Assembly (NCBI RefSeq): GCF_026184235.1
Contig: NZ_CP110806.1
Coordinates: 1,488,001-1,552,000, forward strand
Direction: 5' to 3'
Source: Cellulomonas sp. S1-8
GTDB lineage: Bacteria; Actinomycetota; Actinomycetes; Actinomycetales; Cellulomonadaceae
DNA length: 64,000 nucleotides
A model generated the notes under the pieces. That model was not told where the DNA came from, searched no databases, and worked only from the letters and a program-made list of their open reading frames with translations. Numbering within the stretch: the first letter of the stretch is position 1; the number at the start of each line of letters is the position of its first letter. The translations under genes were made by a program, and so were the position numbers. Shown here piece after piece: positions 1 through 8,427 of the stretch.

Positions 1-401
1 ACCATCGCGACCTGGTCGGGTGCGGCCTCCGCGGCGGCGACCATGGCCTGCGCCTCGGCGACCGAGTTGGCCAGCGGCTTCTCGCACAGCACGTGCTTGC
101 CGGCCTGCAGCGCCGCGATCGCGATCTCGGCGTGCGTGTCGCCCGGGGTGCAGATGTCGATCAGGTCGACGTCGTCGCGCCTGAGCAGCTCGCGCCAGTC
201 GGTCGTCGACGTGCGCCAGCCCAGCCGGTCTGCTGCGGTGGCCGTGCGCTGCGCGTCGCGCCCGGCGACGACCGTGAGGTCCGGCGTCAGCGGCAGGTCG
301 AAGAAGCGTGGCGCGGTCTGCCAGGCGTGCGAGTGGGCCAGGCCCATGAACGCGTGGCCGATCATGCCGACGCCCAGGCGTGGGGCGGGGGTGCGGACCA
401 T
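1..401 (-). CDS. Gfo/Idh/MocA family oxidoreductase, 3' end beyond the window
   Basis: The first 133 residues of an NAD(P)-dependent sugar oxidoreductase are visible; the C-terminus lies beyond the left edge. The N-terminal Rossmann fold begins [11 protein letters not shown], and the family's cofactor and catalytic motif appears as LCEKPLA near residue 108. Family members oxidise or reduce sugars and inositols. The ATG follows the stop of the upstream Gfo/Idh gene after a single base, so the two are almost certainly one transcript with thuA. The substrate cannot be read from sequence; the operon context suggests a sugar acid or keto-sugar intermediate. Confidence 0.9.
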   Translation of the reverse strand, partial: MVRTPAPRLGVGMIGHAFMGLAHSHAWQTAPRFFDLPLTPDLTVVAGRDAQRTATAADRLGWRTSTTDWRELLRRDDVDLIDICTPGDTHAEIAIAALQAGKHVLCEKPLANSVAEAQAMVAAAEAAPDQVAM

Positions 402-402
402 G

Positions 403-1500
403 TCAGGCCTCCGGTCGGGTCGCGAGGGCGGTCAGCGGGACGAGCGGCGGGACGTCGCACGTGCTGGCGACCTCCAGCCTCGCGCCCGCGTCGGCGGCGC
501 GCAGCACGGTCTCCATCGTGTCGAGCACGTGCAGCGCGACGCCCGCGGACGCGCGCGTGGTGCGGCGGTCGGCGCTGCGGGCCGCGTCGACGAGCCCGGC
601 GCCGCGACCGGCGCCGACGTAGCCGGCCGACGGGGGCAACGTGCGCCACTCGTCGCCGCGCGCGTGGACGCGCACGTCGCCCTCGAACCGGTTGGGGTCG
701 GGGACCAGCAGGGACCCCTCCTCGCCGTGGATCTCGAGCGGGCGGGCGAGGGAGGCGGGCGCGTCGAAGCTCATGAGGAGCGTCGTGACGGCGCCGGACG
801 CGTGCTCGACGAGCGCGGTGACGTGCGTCGCGACGTCGACGGGCACGCGCTCCCCGGAGCGTGGTCCCTGGCCGATCGTGCGGTGGGCGCGCGGTCGCGT
901 CGCGACGCCCTGCACGGCCGTCACCGGACCGAGCAGGTGCACGAGCGCCGTCAGGTAGTACGGGCCCATGTCGAGCAGCGGACCGCCGCCGGGGGCGTAG
1001 TAGAAGTCGGGGTGCGGGTGCCAGGCCTCGTGCCCGCCGGACGCCATCGTGGCGGTCGCGGCGACCGGCCGGCCGATGGCCCCGGACTCGACCGCCGCGC
1101 GGGCCGTCTGGACGCCCGTGCCGAGCACGGTGTCCGGCGCACCGCCGACCGCGACCCCTGCCGCCGCCGCGGCGTCGAGGACGCGGTGCGCCTGCTCGAC
1201 CGTCGCGCACAGCGGCTTCTCGTTGTAGACCGACCGGCCGTGCGCGACGGCCGCCAGGGCGACCTCCTCGTGCGCGGCGGGCGTCGTGAGGTCGAGCACC
1301 CACTCCAGGCCGTCGAGCGCCAGGAGGTCCGGCAGGTCGACGGCGCGCACGCCGTGGCGGGCGGCGGTCGCGTCGGCGCGGGCGCGGTCCAGGTCGGCGA
1401 CGGCGACGATCTCGAGGTCGGGTGCGCCCGCGGCCGTCGTCAGGTAGGCCTCGGAGATGACGCCGCACCCGACGACGCCCACCCTCAGCGGCTCGCCCAC
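403..1500 (-). CDS. Gfo/Idh/MocA family oxidoreductase
   Basis: This 365-residue protein has an N-terminal Rossmann motif ([13 protein letters not shown]) and the Gfo/Idh EKP motif in YNEKPLC near residue 100, followed by the C-terminal alpha/beta domain typical of the family. It should be a soluble NAD(P)-dependent sugar dehydrogenase. A GTG start at 1500 is chosen because it overlaps the end of thuA by 16 bases and puts the Rossmann strand at residue 6. It is the middle gene of the operon thuA, Gfo/Idh, Gfo/Idh. The two oxidoreductases differ clearly and are not a recent duplication. The exact substrate is unknown. Confidence 0.9.
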   Translation of the reverse strand: MGEPLRVGVVGCGVISEAYLTTAAGAPDLEIVAVADLDRARADATAARHGVRAVDLPDLLALDGLEWVLDLTTPAAHEEVALAAVAHGRSVYNEKPLCATVEQAHRVLDAAAAAGVAVGGAPDTVLGTGVQTARAAVESGAIGRPVAATATMASGGHEAWHPHPDFYYAPGGGPLLDMGPYYLTALVHLLGPVTAVQGVATRPRAHRTIGQGPRSGERVPVDVATHVTALVEHASGAVTTLLMSFDAPASLARPLEIHGEEGSLLVPDPNRFEGDVRVHARGDEWRTLPPSAGYVGAGRGAGLVDAARSADRRTTRASAGVALHVLDTMETVLRAADAGARLEVASTCDVPPLVPLTALATRPEA

Positions 1501-2171
1501 ACCATGCTCCGCTCGATCATCGTGCGGACGCTGGGGTGCTCGAGCACGTCCAGGCTGTGGCCGGGCGTGACCACGCAGATGCGTCCCGCGCCCCACTGGC
1601 GCGTCCACACGGCGGGGCACGTCAGCGGCCGGTGCCACGGGTGCCACGGGGGTGCGGGGTGGGTCGTGGTGGCCAGGACGTCGCACAGGCCGTCGGTCAG
1701 CACCCAGTACTGCTCGGTGGTGAGCTCGAACGACGCGATGCCGGCGGTGACGGGGTGCTCCGCGGCCTCCGGGAGCATGTCGACCGTGTAGGGCAGGTAG
1801 TTGTCGGACTGGTCGCCGTGGACGTCGTCCGGGTGCTTGGACGGGTGGGTGGCGAACTGCCCGCCGACGAGCTGCAGGTAGTCGGAGCTGGCGCGGAACG
1901 AGTCGGCGATCCCGCCGTGCCAGCCGACCAGGCCGGTGCCGGCCCGCACGGCGTCGCGCAGCCCGGCGACGGCCGCGCCGGAGGCCTCGCCCATCGTGTA
2001 GCACTGCACGATCAGGTCGACGTCGGCCATCGCGGCCTCGGCGTAGACCTCGGGGGTGTCGACGATGCGGACGGTGAAGCCCGACGCCTCGAGATGGGGG
2101 AGGAACATGTCCGTCGCGGCGACGGGCGCGTGCCCGTCCCAGCCGCCCCGGACCACCAGAGCCTGCTTCAC
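1485..2171 (-). CDS. ThuA-like (trehalose utilisation) protein
   Basis: A 228-residue member of the ThuA family, a class I glutamine-amidotransferase-like fold linked to trehalose and related disaccharide use. Visible family features are LVVRGGWDGH at the start, LVGWHGGIADSF mid-protein and TEQYWVL in the C-terminal half. ThuA proteins usually occur beside Gfo/Idh dehydrogenases in pathways that pass through 3-keto-sugars, exactly the arrangement here. The GTG start has an AAAGG ribosome site six bases upstream. It is the first gene of the operon, directly downstream of a palindromic operator, so it is likely under the adjacent LacI repressor. The reaction is not established from sequence. 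Confidence 0.85.
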   Translation of the reverse strand: MKQALVVRGGWDGHAPVAATDMFLPHLEASGFTVRIVDTPEVYAEAAMADVDLIVQCYTMGEASGAAVAGLRDAVRAGTGLVGWHGGIADSFRASSDYLQLVGGQFATHPSKHPDDVHGDQSDNYLPYTVDMLPEAAEHPVTAGIASFELTTEQYWVLTDGLCDVLATTTHPAPPWHPWHRPLTCPAVWTRQWGAGRICVVTPGHSLDVLEHPSVRTMIERSMVWASR

Positions 2172-2201
2172 GTGGAGCCTTTCGTGGGTCTCGCGTCGGT
2201 G

Positions 2202-2226
2202 AGAGATCGATCTCTGATCGACGCTA
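2202..2226 (-). promoter_or_regulatory. thuA operon promoter with LacI-type operator
   Basis: A perfect 14-bp palindrome, AGAGATCGATCTCT (2202-2215), lies just downstream of a minus-strand -10 element TAGCGT (2226-2221), so it should cover the transcription start. A CG-centred palindrome is typical for LacI-family repressors. A 12-of-14 copy sits at 3310-3323 beside the lacI gene. Binding by the neighbouring LacI protein is inferred. Confidence 0.7.
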
Positions 2227-2254
2227 CCCCGCGCTCGGGACGATGGCCAGCGGG

Positions 2255-3268
2255 TCAGACGGACTCGCGCGTCGTGAGCGTCGTGGGCAGCACGACGTGC
2301 TGCGGCGCGGCGCCCGGATCCCGCAGCACGTCGAGCACGAGCTCGGCGGCGCGCGCCCCGAGCTCGCGCAGCGGCTGGCGGACCGACGTCAGCGGCGGGT
2401 CGCAGGTCTCGGCCACGACGGTGTCGTCGAACCCGACGACGGACACGTCCTCCGGGACCCGGCGACCGCCCGCCGCGAGCACGCGCAGCGCACCGAGCGC
2501 CATGTGGTCGGAGCCGGCGAACAACCCGTCCACCGCCGGGTCGCGGCGCAGCACCGACGCCGCCGCCGACGCGCCCGACGACATCGAGAACGACCCGTGC
2601 ACCACCGGGCCCGGTCGGACGTCCCAGGCCGCGAGCTCGTCGCGGAAGCCGCGCGTGCGCGCGTCGGCCGGCGCGTATCCCGCAGGCCCGGCGATCGTCG
2701 CGAGGCGGCGTCGGCCGGCCTCCAGCAGGGCCCGGGCCGCGAGGCGTCCGCCGCCGTAGTGGTCGCTGTCCACCGAGGTCAGCGCGTCGTCCATGGTCGC
2801 GCGCGGCCGCCCGACGAACACCACGGGCAGCGGCAGGTCCCCGAGCTCGGCGAAGAGCGGCTCGGACTCGCGCTGCAGCACGACCACCGCGGCGTCGACG
2901 TGCCCCGAGGTGAGGTAGCGCAGCAGTGGGGCCCGGTCGCGGGCGTCGTCGAGCAGCAGGACGGGCTGCACGGACCGCGCGAACAGCACGGCCGTCGCAC
3001 CCCGCAGCGGGGCGCCCACGAACGGCCCGCCCTGACCCTCGAGCTCGCTGCTGGGCGCGACCAGCGCAACCGACCCCGTCGCGCCGCTGCGCAGCGCCCG
3101 CGCCGCGGCGTTGGTGCGGTAGTCCAGGTCGGCGGCGGCGTCGCGGACGCGCCGCGCGAGGGCGGCGTCGACGGTGGTGAGCCCCGCCAGGGCGCGTGAG
3201 GCCGTCGCGCGCGAGACGCCGGCGGCGCGCGCGACGTCGAGCAGCGTGGGACGCGCGGACGGGCTCAT
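2255..3268 (-). CDS. LacI family transcriptional regulator
   Basis: A 337-residue repressor. The N-terminal helix-turn-helix reads PTLLDVARAAGVSRATASRAL and is followed by the hinge helix and a periplasmic-binding-protein-like effector domain (VDGLFAGSDHMALGAL, VSVVGFDDT). It should bind a sugar and release DNA. The ATG at 3268 places the HTH at the extreme N-terminus as is usual. It lies between the thuA operon, transcribed the same way, and the divergent GH127 gene; both intergenic regions hold a matching palindrome, so local autoregulation plus control of both units is likely. The effector is unknown. Confidence 0.95.
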   Translation of the reverse strand: MSPSARPTLLDVARAAGVSRATASRALAGLTTVDAALARRVRDAAADLDYRTNAAARALRSGATGSVALVAPSSELEGQGGPFVGAPLRGATAVLFARSVQPVLLLDDARDRAPLLRYLTSGHVDAAVVVLQRESEPLFAELGDLPLPVVFVGRPRATMDDALTSVDSDHYGGGRLAARALLEAGRRRLATIAGPAGYAPADARTRGFRDELAAWDVRPGPVVHGSFSMSSGASAAASVLRRDPAVDGLFAGSDHMALGALRVLAAGGRRVPEDVSVVGFDDTVVAETCDPPLTSVRQPLRELGARAAELVLDVLRDPGAAPQHVVLPTTLTTRESV

Positions 3269-3309
3269 GGGGGCATGGTGCCACGGCGGGGGTCCGCGGC
3301 GCGCAAACG

Positions 3310-3323
3310 GGAAATCGATCTCT
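3310..3323. promoter_or_regulatory. Second LacI-type operator between lacI and GH127
   Basis: GGAAATCGATCTCT matches the palindrome at 2202-2215 at 12 of 14 positions, with the right half-site identical. It sits between the divergent lacI and GH127 starts, six bases ahead of a possible -35 GTGACG (3329-3334) that is 17 bp from CAGGCT (3352-3357), which in turn is 6 bases from the GH127 GTG. The site could act on either promoter. Confidence 0.65.
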
Positions 3324-3363
3324 GGCGCGTGACGAACGGGGCGCGGGATGCCAGGCTGGCGAC

Positions 3364-5631
3364 GTGAGCACCGTCGCCGCCCCCACGTCCTCCGCGACCG
3401 CACCGTTCGGCCTGTCCGCGGTGCGGCTCACCGACGGGCCGTTCGCCGCCGCGCAGCGCACCGCCCGGGAGTACCTGCTGGGCCTGCGCCCGGACCGCCT
3501 GCTGGCGCCCTTCCGGCGTGAGGCCGGCCTGCCGGCGCTCGCCGAGCCGTACGGCAGCTGGGAGTCGATCGGCCTGGACGGGCACATCGGCGGGCACGCG
3601 CTGTCCGCGGCGGCGCTGCAGTGGGGCGCGACGGGCGACGGACGGGCGGCGGAGATGGCACGCACGCTCGTCGACGGGCTCGTGACCTGCCAGGACGCGC
3701 TCGGCACCGGGTACGTCGGGGGAGTGCCGGGCGGGGTCGCGCTGTGGGAGTCGGTCGCGGCCGGCGGGGCGCAGGCCGGCACGTTCGACCTGGGCGGCGC
3801 CTGGGTGCCCTGGTACAACGTCCACAAGACGTACGCCGGGCTGATCGACGCGGCCCGGTACGCACCGGACGACGTCGCCGCACGCGCCCGGGACGCCGCC
3901 GTGCGGCTGGGGGACTGGGGCGTCGCGCTGTCCGACCGGCTCGACGACGACGCGTTCGCCCGCATGCTGCGCACCGAGTTCGGTGGCATGTGCGAGGCGT
4001 ACGGCGACCTCGCGGAGCTCACCGGTGACGCGCGGTACGCGGCGCTGGCCCGGCGGTTCGCGGACGACTCCCTGCTGGGTCCGCTGCGCGAGGAGCGCGA
4101 CGCGCTCGACGGGCTGCACGCCAACACCCAGGTCGCCAAGGTCGTCGGCTGGCCCGGGATCGGGGAGGTGGACGCTGCGGCGGCCTTCGTGCGGACCGTC
4201 CTGGACCACCGGACGCTCGCGTTCGGCGGCAATTCTGTCTCCGAGCACTTCACGCCCGACGCCGCGGCGCACGTCACGCACCGCGAGGGCCCGGAGTCGT
4301 GCAACACCGCCAACATGCTCGAGGTCGAGCGGCGGCTGTACGCGGCCACCGGCGACGTGACGCTCCTCGACGCGGCCGAGCGGCAGCTCGTCGACCACGT
4401 GCTGTCCGCGCAGCACCCCGACGGCGGGTTCGTGTACTTCACGCCCGCGCGACCCGGGCACTACCGCGTCTACTCGACGCGCGACGCGTGCATGTGGTGC
4501 TGCGTCGGCACCGCGCTGGAGACGTACGCGCGGCTCGGGGAGCTCGCCTACGCACGGTCCGGTGACGACCTGCTGGTGAACCTGCCGGTGCCCTCGACGC
4601 TCGAGTGGGTCGAGCGCGGGGTGCGGGTGCGGCTCGCGTCGACGTACCCGACGCCCGCGCCGGTGACGGACGTCGCGCTGACCGTCGACGTCGACACCCC
4701 GACCGACCTCGCGGTGCACGTCCGCCGCCCGGCCTGGGCACGCGAGGACGTCGGGCTCACCGTCGACGGGGTGGCGGTGGAGCCCGTCGCCGAGCGCGAC
4801 GGCTACGCGACCGTGCGGCGGACCTGGCACGGCGGCGAGACGCTCGCGTGGCAGCTGGTGGCCGGACCGGCCGCGGAGCGGTTGCCCGGCGACGACGGCT
4901 GGGTCGCGCTGCGCTGGGGCCCCGCCGTGCTCGCCGCCCGCGGGGACACCGACGACCTCGTCGGCCTGCGCGCCGACGACTCCCGCATGGGTCACGTCGC
5001 GCACGGCCCGCTGCGCCCCCTGGCCGACGCACCGCTGCTCGTCGGGTCGGACGACGACCTCGCGGCTGCGCTCCACCCGCGGGACGACGGCACGTTCGCC
5101 CTCGACCGCGGGGCCGACGGACCGCTCCTCCTGGAGCCGCTGCACACGCTGCACGACGCCCGCTACACGCTCTACTTCCCGGCCGCCCGCGACGCCGCGG
5201 ACGTGGCGGCCCGGCGCGCCGGCCTCGCCGCCGTCGACGACGAGCAGCTCGGCCTGGCCGCCCGCACGGTCGACGCCGTCGCGTGCGGCGAGCAGCAGCC
5301 CGAGACCGACCACCACTACGCGGGCTCCGACACGTGGACGGGCGCCGTCGACGGGCGGCACTGGCGCGCGACGCGCGACCGGTTCTCCTACCGCCTCGCC
5401 GACCCCGACGCGCGCGGCGCGGTGCTGCGGATCACGTACCTGGCCGAGCCGGGCCGCGCCCGCGTCGTCGTCGACGGCACCGAGGTGGGCGTCGTCGACG
5501 TCGCGGAGCCGGCCCCGGGCCTGCGCACCCTCGACCTGCCGGTCCCCGCCGGCCCGCACGAGCTCACGATCACCGCCGACCCCCCGACACCCACGCCCCC
5601 GATCGTCGCCCTCCGCCTCCTCAACCGCTGA
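3364..5631 (+). CDS. Glycoside hydrolase family 127, probable beta-L-arabinofuranosidase
   Basis: A 755-residue protein of the GH127 (DUF1680) family, which removes beta-L-arabinofuranosyl residues with a zinc-bound cysteine nucleophile. The family's catalytic set is visible: Glu311 and Cys313 in PESCNTAN, and Cys376, Cys379 and Cys380 in CMWCC. A C-terminal beta-rich region follows. No signal peptide is seen, so it probably acts in the cytoplasm on imported oligosaccharides. The GTG at 3364 fits a possible leaderless promoter ending six bases upstream. It diverges from lacI and is probably controlled by the same repressor as the thuA operon. Confidence 0.88.
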   Translation: MSTVAAPTSSATAPFGLSAVRLTDGPFAAAQRTAREYLLGLRPDRLLAPFRREAGLPALAEPYGSWESIGLDGHIGGHALSAAALQWGATGDGRAAEMARTLVDGLVTCQDALGTGYVGGVPGGVALWESVAAGGAQAGTFDLGGAWVPWYNVHKTYAGLIDAARYAPDDVAARARDAAVRLGDWGVALSDRLDDDAFARMLRTEFGGMCEAYGDLAELTGDARYAALARRFADDSLLGPLREERDALDGLHANTQVAKVVGWPGIGEVDAAAAFVRTVLDHRTLAFGGNSVSEHFTPDAAAHVTHREGPESCNTANMLEVERRLYAATGDVTLLDAAERQLVDHVLSAQHPDGGFVYFTPARPGHYRVYSTRDACMWCCVGTALETYARLGELAYARSGDDLLVNLPVPSTLEWVERGVRVRLASTYPTPAPVTDVALTVDVDTPTDLAVHVRRPAWAREDVGLTVDGVAVEPVAERDGYATVRRTWHGGETLAWQLVAGPAAERLPGDDGWVALRWGPAVLAARGDTDDLVGLRADDSRMGHVAHGPLRPLADAPLLVGSDDDLAAALHPRDDGTFALDRGADGPLLLEPLHTLHDARYTLYFPAARDAADVAARRAGLAAVDDEQLGLAARTVDAVACGEQQPETDHHYAGSDTWTGAVDGRHWRATRDRFSYRLADPDARGAVLRITYLAEPGRARVVVDGTEVGVVDVAEPAPGLRTLDLPVPAGPHELTITADPPTPTPPIVALRLLNR

Positions 5632-5709
5632 CACGACCCGACCCGACCACCGACGCCGGCGGGCCGCGTGATCGAACCACGGGTCCGGTGGCTCACCGGA
5701 GACGATGCG

Positions 5710-6621
5710 CTACCTGATCCGCGGTTCGTCGGAGGCTCGGACGAGGTCGAGGAGGCGGTGCCGGAGGACGTTCGACCGGGCCGCGTAGTCGCGCTGGTGG
5801 TGCACGTACTCGGCCTTGCCGTCGGGGGTCTCGATCGCGATCGGGTCCAGACCGTAGGACGTCACGTCGTACGGGCTGGCGCGCATGTCGGTCGTGCGGA
5901 TCTCGCGCGCCAGGTCGAAGCAGTCGAGCAGCAGGCCGCCCGGTACCAGCGGGCCCAGCTTGAGGGCCCACTTGTACAGGTCCATGTTGGCGTGCAGGCA
6001 GCCCGGCTGCTCCATGGCGGTCTGCGTCTCGCGCGTCGGGGTCAGCGTGTTGCGTCCGACGGCCTCGGGCGTGAAGAAGCGGAACGCGTCGATGTGCGTG
6101 CAGCGGATGCGGTGCGCCTCGACGACGGCGTCCGTGCCGGCGCCGCCGAGCCGCAGCGGCAGCGGGTGGCGGTGGGAGTCGGGGCGCTCGCGGTAGACCA
6201 TCGCCCACTCGTGCAGGCCGAAGCACCCGGTCGCGGCGGGACGGCCGGCCGTCGCCGTGAGCAGCCCGGCGACGAACCGCACGGCGTCGCCGCGGGCCGC
6301 GAGGAACGCGTCGACGTCGAGGGTCACCGTGCCGGCGTCGTCCGTCCGGTACCACTTCCACGCCCCCTGCGGCGCCGGGCCCTGCGGACCGGCGGCCAGC
6401 CCGACGTCCGCGCCGGGGTGCCAGCGGCGCAGCTGCGCGGGCGACGCCGGGTAGTACTCGAAGAGGAAGTCCTCGATCGCGTGCTTCTCGTGCCGCGACC
6501 GGCGACCCCGGTGCCCGGCGGTGCGCGCGTCGGCGCGCTCGGCGTGCGCTGCGGCGTGCGCCGACCACGTGACCGCGTCGAGCACGGTCACGGCGGGGAC
6601 GGCGGGCGGGGCGGGACGCAC
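5710..6621 (-). CDS. Uncharacterised protein of the actinobacterial '3-methyladenine DNA glycosylase' annotation family
   Basis: A roughly 303-residue protein with the signature HEKHAIEDFLFEYY, then QLRRWHPG, and a C-terminal QRDYAARSNVLRHRL. Actinobacterial homologues are usually labelled 3-methyladenine DNA glycosylase, but I see no helix-hairpin-helix or other glycosylase motif that proves it, so the function should be treated as unproven. A GTG start at 6621 is chosen on a weak ribosome site; GTG 6591 is an in-frame alternative. It diverges from pdxH with only about 50 bp between them and converges on GH127. Confidence 0.7.
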   Translation of the reverse strand: MRPAPPAVPAVTVLDAVTWSAHAAAHAERADARTAGHRGRRSRHEKHAIEDFLFEYYPASPAQLRRWHPGADVGLAAGPQGPAPQGAWKWYRTDDAGTVTLDVDAFLAARGDAVRFVAGLLTATAGRPAATGCFGLHEWAMVYRERPDSHRHPLPLRLGGAGTDAVVEAHRIRCTHIDAFRFFTPEAVGRNTLTPTRETQTAMEQPGCLHANMDLYKWALKLGPLVPGGLLLDCFDLAREIRTTDMRASPYDVTSYGLDPIAIETPDGKAEYVHHQRDYAARSNVLRHRLLDLVRASDEPRIR

Positions 6622-6672
6622 CGTCCCAGGGTAGGTCGCGAGCGGTTGCCCGGTCCCCGGGCACCCGGCAGT

Positions 6673-7326
6673 GTGACGCACGTGCGCGACCTGCTGCGGT
6701 CCCTGCCCGCCCTGTCCGGGACGTCACCGGGGTTCGACCCCGACGCGGCCCCCGACGACCCCCTCGACCTGTTCGCCGCGTGGCTCGCCACCGCGGTGGA
6801 GCGCGACGTGCCCGAGCCGCACGCGGCCACCCTCGCGACCGCCGACGCCGACGGCCGGCCGTCGGCGCGCGTCCTTGTGCTCAAGGACGTCGGCCCCGAG
6901 GGCCTGGCGTTCGCGACGGACGCGCGCAGCACCAAGGCCGCCGACCTCGCGGCGAACCCGCGGGCCGCGCTGACGTTCTGGTGGCAGCCGGTCGTGCGGC
7001 AGGTGCGGTTCGCGGGCGCCGCGCGGTACCTCGGCGACGACGTCTCCGCCGCCGACTACCTGGCGCGGTCGCCCGCGTCCCGGGCGGCCGCCGCCGGGGT
7101 CCGGCCGGGGGAGCCGCTGGGGTCGGTCGACGAGCTGCGCGCCGCGATGACGCAGGCGCGGGCGCGCGTCGACGACGACCCCGGGTTCGTGCTCCCCGCG
7201 TGGCAGGCCTGGCTCGTGGTGCCGGACGTGGTCGAGTTCTGGCAGGGGGCGGCAGACCGCGCGCACGTCCGGCTGGTGTACCGACGCACGTCGCAGGGCT
7301 GGTCGCGCGGGCTCGTCTGGCCGTGA
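6673..7326 (+). CDS. pdxH: Pyridoxamine 5'-phosphate oxidase family protein, PdxH-like
   Basis: A 217-residue FMN flavoenzyme, expected to oxidise pyridoxamine- or pyridoxine-5'-phosphate to pyridoxal phosphate. Typical PdxH segments are present in order: SARVLVLKDV (FMN phosphate binding), ARSTKAADL, the substrate-contact strand RQVRFAG, and the C-terminal dimerisation part VEFWQGAADRAHVRLVY. Length matches the family. The end SRGLVWP differs from the usual RLAP, so a related flavin oxidase is possible. The GTG at 6673 is used; it is probably transcribed alone, upstream of the transporter leader region. Confidence 0.82.
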   Translation: MTHVRDLLRSLPALSGTSPGFDPDAAPDDPLDLFAAWLATAVERDVPEPHAATLATADADGRPSARVLVLKDVGPEGLAFATDARSTKAADLAANPRAALTFWWQPVVRQVRFAGAARYLGDDVSAADYLARSPASRAAAAGVRPGEPLGSVDELRAAMTQARARVDDDPGFVLPAWQAWLVVPDVVEFWQGAADRAHVRLVYRRTSQGWSRGLVWP

Positions 7327-7360
7327 GGAACGCCACGACCGCACCGGGTGGACGCGGTGC

Positions 7361-7372
7361 TAGGGTCCCCGC
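7361..7372 (+). promoter_or_regulatory. Leaderless promoter of the cysteine-rich leader peptide
   Basis: The -10 hexamer TAGGGT (7361-7366) is six bases from the ATG at 7373, so transcription should begin at or next to the A of the start codon, giving a leaderless mRNA. The same -10-to-start geometry recurs at several genes in this window. No convincing -35 was found. Confidence 0.6.
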
Positions 7373-7444
7373 ATGACCACGACCGAGGGCGCCACCTGCG
7401 CCGCCGCGTGTCGTCGTCGTCGCACCTGTCGCCGCTGTCGCTGA
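7373..7444 (+). CDS. Cysteine-rich leader peptide, putative attenuator
   Basis: A 23-residue open frame beginning MTTTEGAT and continuing CAAACRRRRTCRRCR to a TGA. Four of its last 15 codons are cysteine, three of them TGT, which is an uncommon codon in DNA this GC-rich, and arginine CGT codons are clustered too. It lies 166 bp upstream of an amino-acid ABC importer and appears leaderless. Leaderless polycysteine short ORFs acting as cysteine-responsive attenuators are known in mycobacteria; this fits that class, so ribosome stalling at low cysteine could release the downstream transporter genes. The function is inferred. Confidence 0.6.
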   Translation: MTTTEGATCAAACRRRRTCRRCR

Positions 7445-7487
7445 GACCGCCGACCCACGCCGGATCGTCCCGGCCCCCGCCCCGCGC

Positions 7488-7502
7488 GACCGCCCCGCGG
7501 TC
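7488..7502 (+). promoter_or_regulatory. Hairpin in the transporter leader
   Basis: GACCGC-CCC-GCGGTC forms a six-pair stem between the leader peptide stop (7444) and the transporter start (7611). It could be part of an attenuation switch. No run of T residues follows, and the alternative pairing partner was not identified. The rest of 7445-7610 is C-rich and shows no further gene. Confidence 0.35.
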
Positions 7503-7610
7503 CACTCCGGTGGCACCCGTCCCCGCCCCGTGGTGCTCTCTCCTCATCCCCCTGTCCGGGGTGGACGAGCCCGCGCGGCGCATCTCCGCCCGCCTCGAAA
7601 GGTCCAGCCC

Positions 7611-8396
7611 ATGCTCCGCACGTCCCACCGCCTGCTCGCCCTGCCCGTGATCCTCGCCGTGGGCGCGCTGGCCGCGTGCTCGTCGGGCGACCCCGCGCCG
7701 CAGGGCGAGGGCTCGGCGGACGCGGAGGTGCTGCGCGTCGGCACCGAGGGCACGTACTCGCCGTTCAGCTTCCACGACACCGACGGCGAGCTCACGGGCT
7801 ACGACGTCGAGGTCGTCACGGCCGTCGCCGACGAGCTCGGGCTCGAGGTGGAGTTCTCCGAGACCACCTGGGACTCGATCTTCGCGGGCCTGGAGGCCGA
7901 GCGGTACGACGTCGTCGCCAACCAGGTGACGATCAACGACGAGCGCGCCGCGGTGTACGACTTCAGCGAGCCCTACACGGTGTCGACGGGCGTCGCCGTC
8001 GTCGCGGCGGACGACGACACCGTGACGTCGCTCGACGACGTCGCCGGGCTCACGGCGGCGCAGTCGGCGACGTCGAACTGGTCCCAGGTCGCCAAGGACG
8101 CGGGCGCCACGGTCGAGGGCGTCGAAGGCTTCACGCAGGCCGTCACCCTGCTCACGCAGGGCCGCATCGACGTGACGTTCAACGACGACCTGGCCGTCCT
8201 CGACTACCTCAAGCAGTCGGGCGACACGTCGGTGAAGATCGCGTTCGAGACCGGTGAGACCGTCGAGCAGGCGTTCGCGCTGCGCAAGGACTCGGAGCTG
8301 ACCGCACGGATCGACGAGGCGCTGGCGACGCTGCGCGCCGACGGCACGCTCGCCGAGATCTCGGAGAAGTGGTTCGGCGAGGACGTCTCGCAGTGA
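7611..8396 (+). CDS. Amino-acid ABC transporter, substrate-binding lipoprotein (cystine/polar amino acid type)
   Basis: A 261-residue family 3 extracellular solute-binding protein. The signal peptide ends in the lipobox LAAC with Cys23 as lipid anchor, so it is tethered outside the membrane. The mature part has the family's opening YSPFSFHDTDGELTGYDVEVV and the interlobe segment AAQSATSNWSQ. ATG 7611 has GAAAGG nearby. It heads a three-gene importer (binding protein, permease, ATPase). The cysteine-rich leader peptide upstream suggests cystine or a cysteine derivative as substrate; sequence alone only supports a polar amino acid. Confidence 0.92.
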   Translation: MLRTSHRLLALPVILAVGALAACSSGDPAPQGEGSADAEVLRVGTEGTYSPFSFHDTDGELTGYDVEVVTAVADELGLEVEFSETTWDSIFAGLEAERYDVVANQVTINDERAAVYDFSEPYTVSTGVAVVAADDDTVTSLDDVAGLTAAQSATSNWSQVAKDAGATVEGVEGFTQAVTLLTQGRIDVTFNDDLAVLDYLKQSGDTSVKIAFETGETVEQAFALRKDSELTARIDEALATLRADGTLAEISEKWFGEDVSQ

Positions 8397-8427
8397 GCGA
8401 GTCCCCGACCCGGGCGGAGGGGCCGCG

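Noticed and set aside
1485..4442. Very long minus-strand open frame across thuA, lacI and GH127
   Set aside because: Only its last part encodes ThuA; the rest is an opposite-strand shadow of lacI and GH127 caused by high GC.
3265..5634. 789-codon minus-strand frame opposite GH127
   Set aside because: Arg/Val/Gly-rich with no domain; GH127 on the plus strand has clear catalytic motifs.
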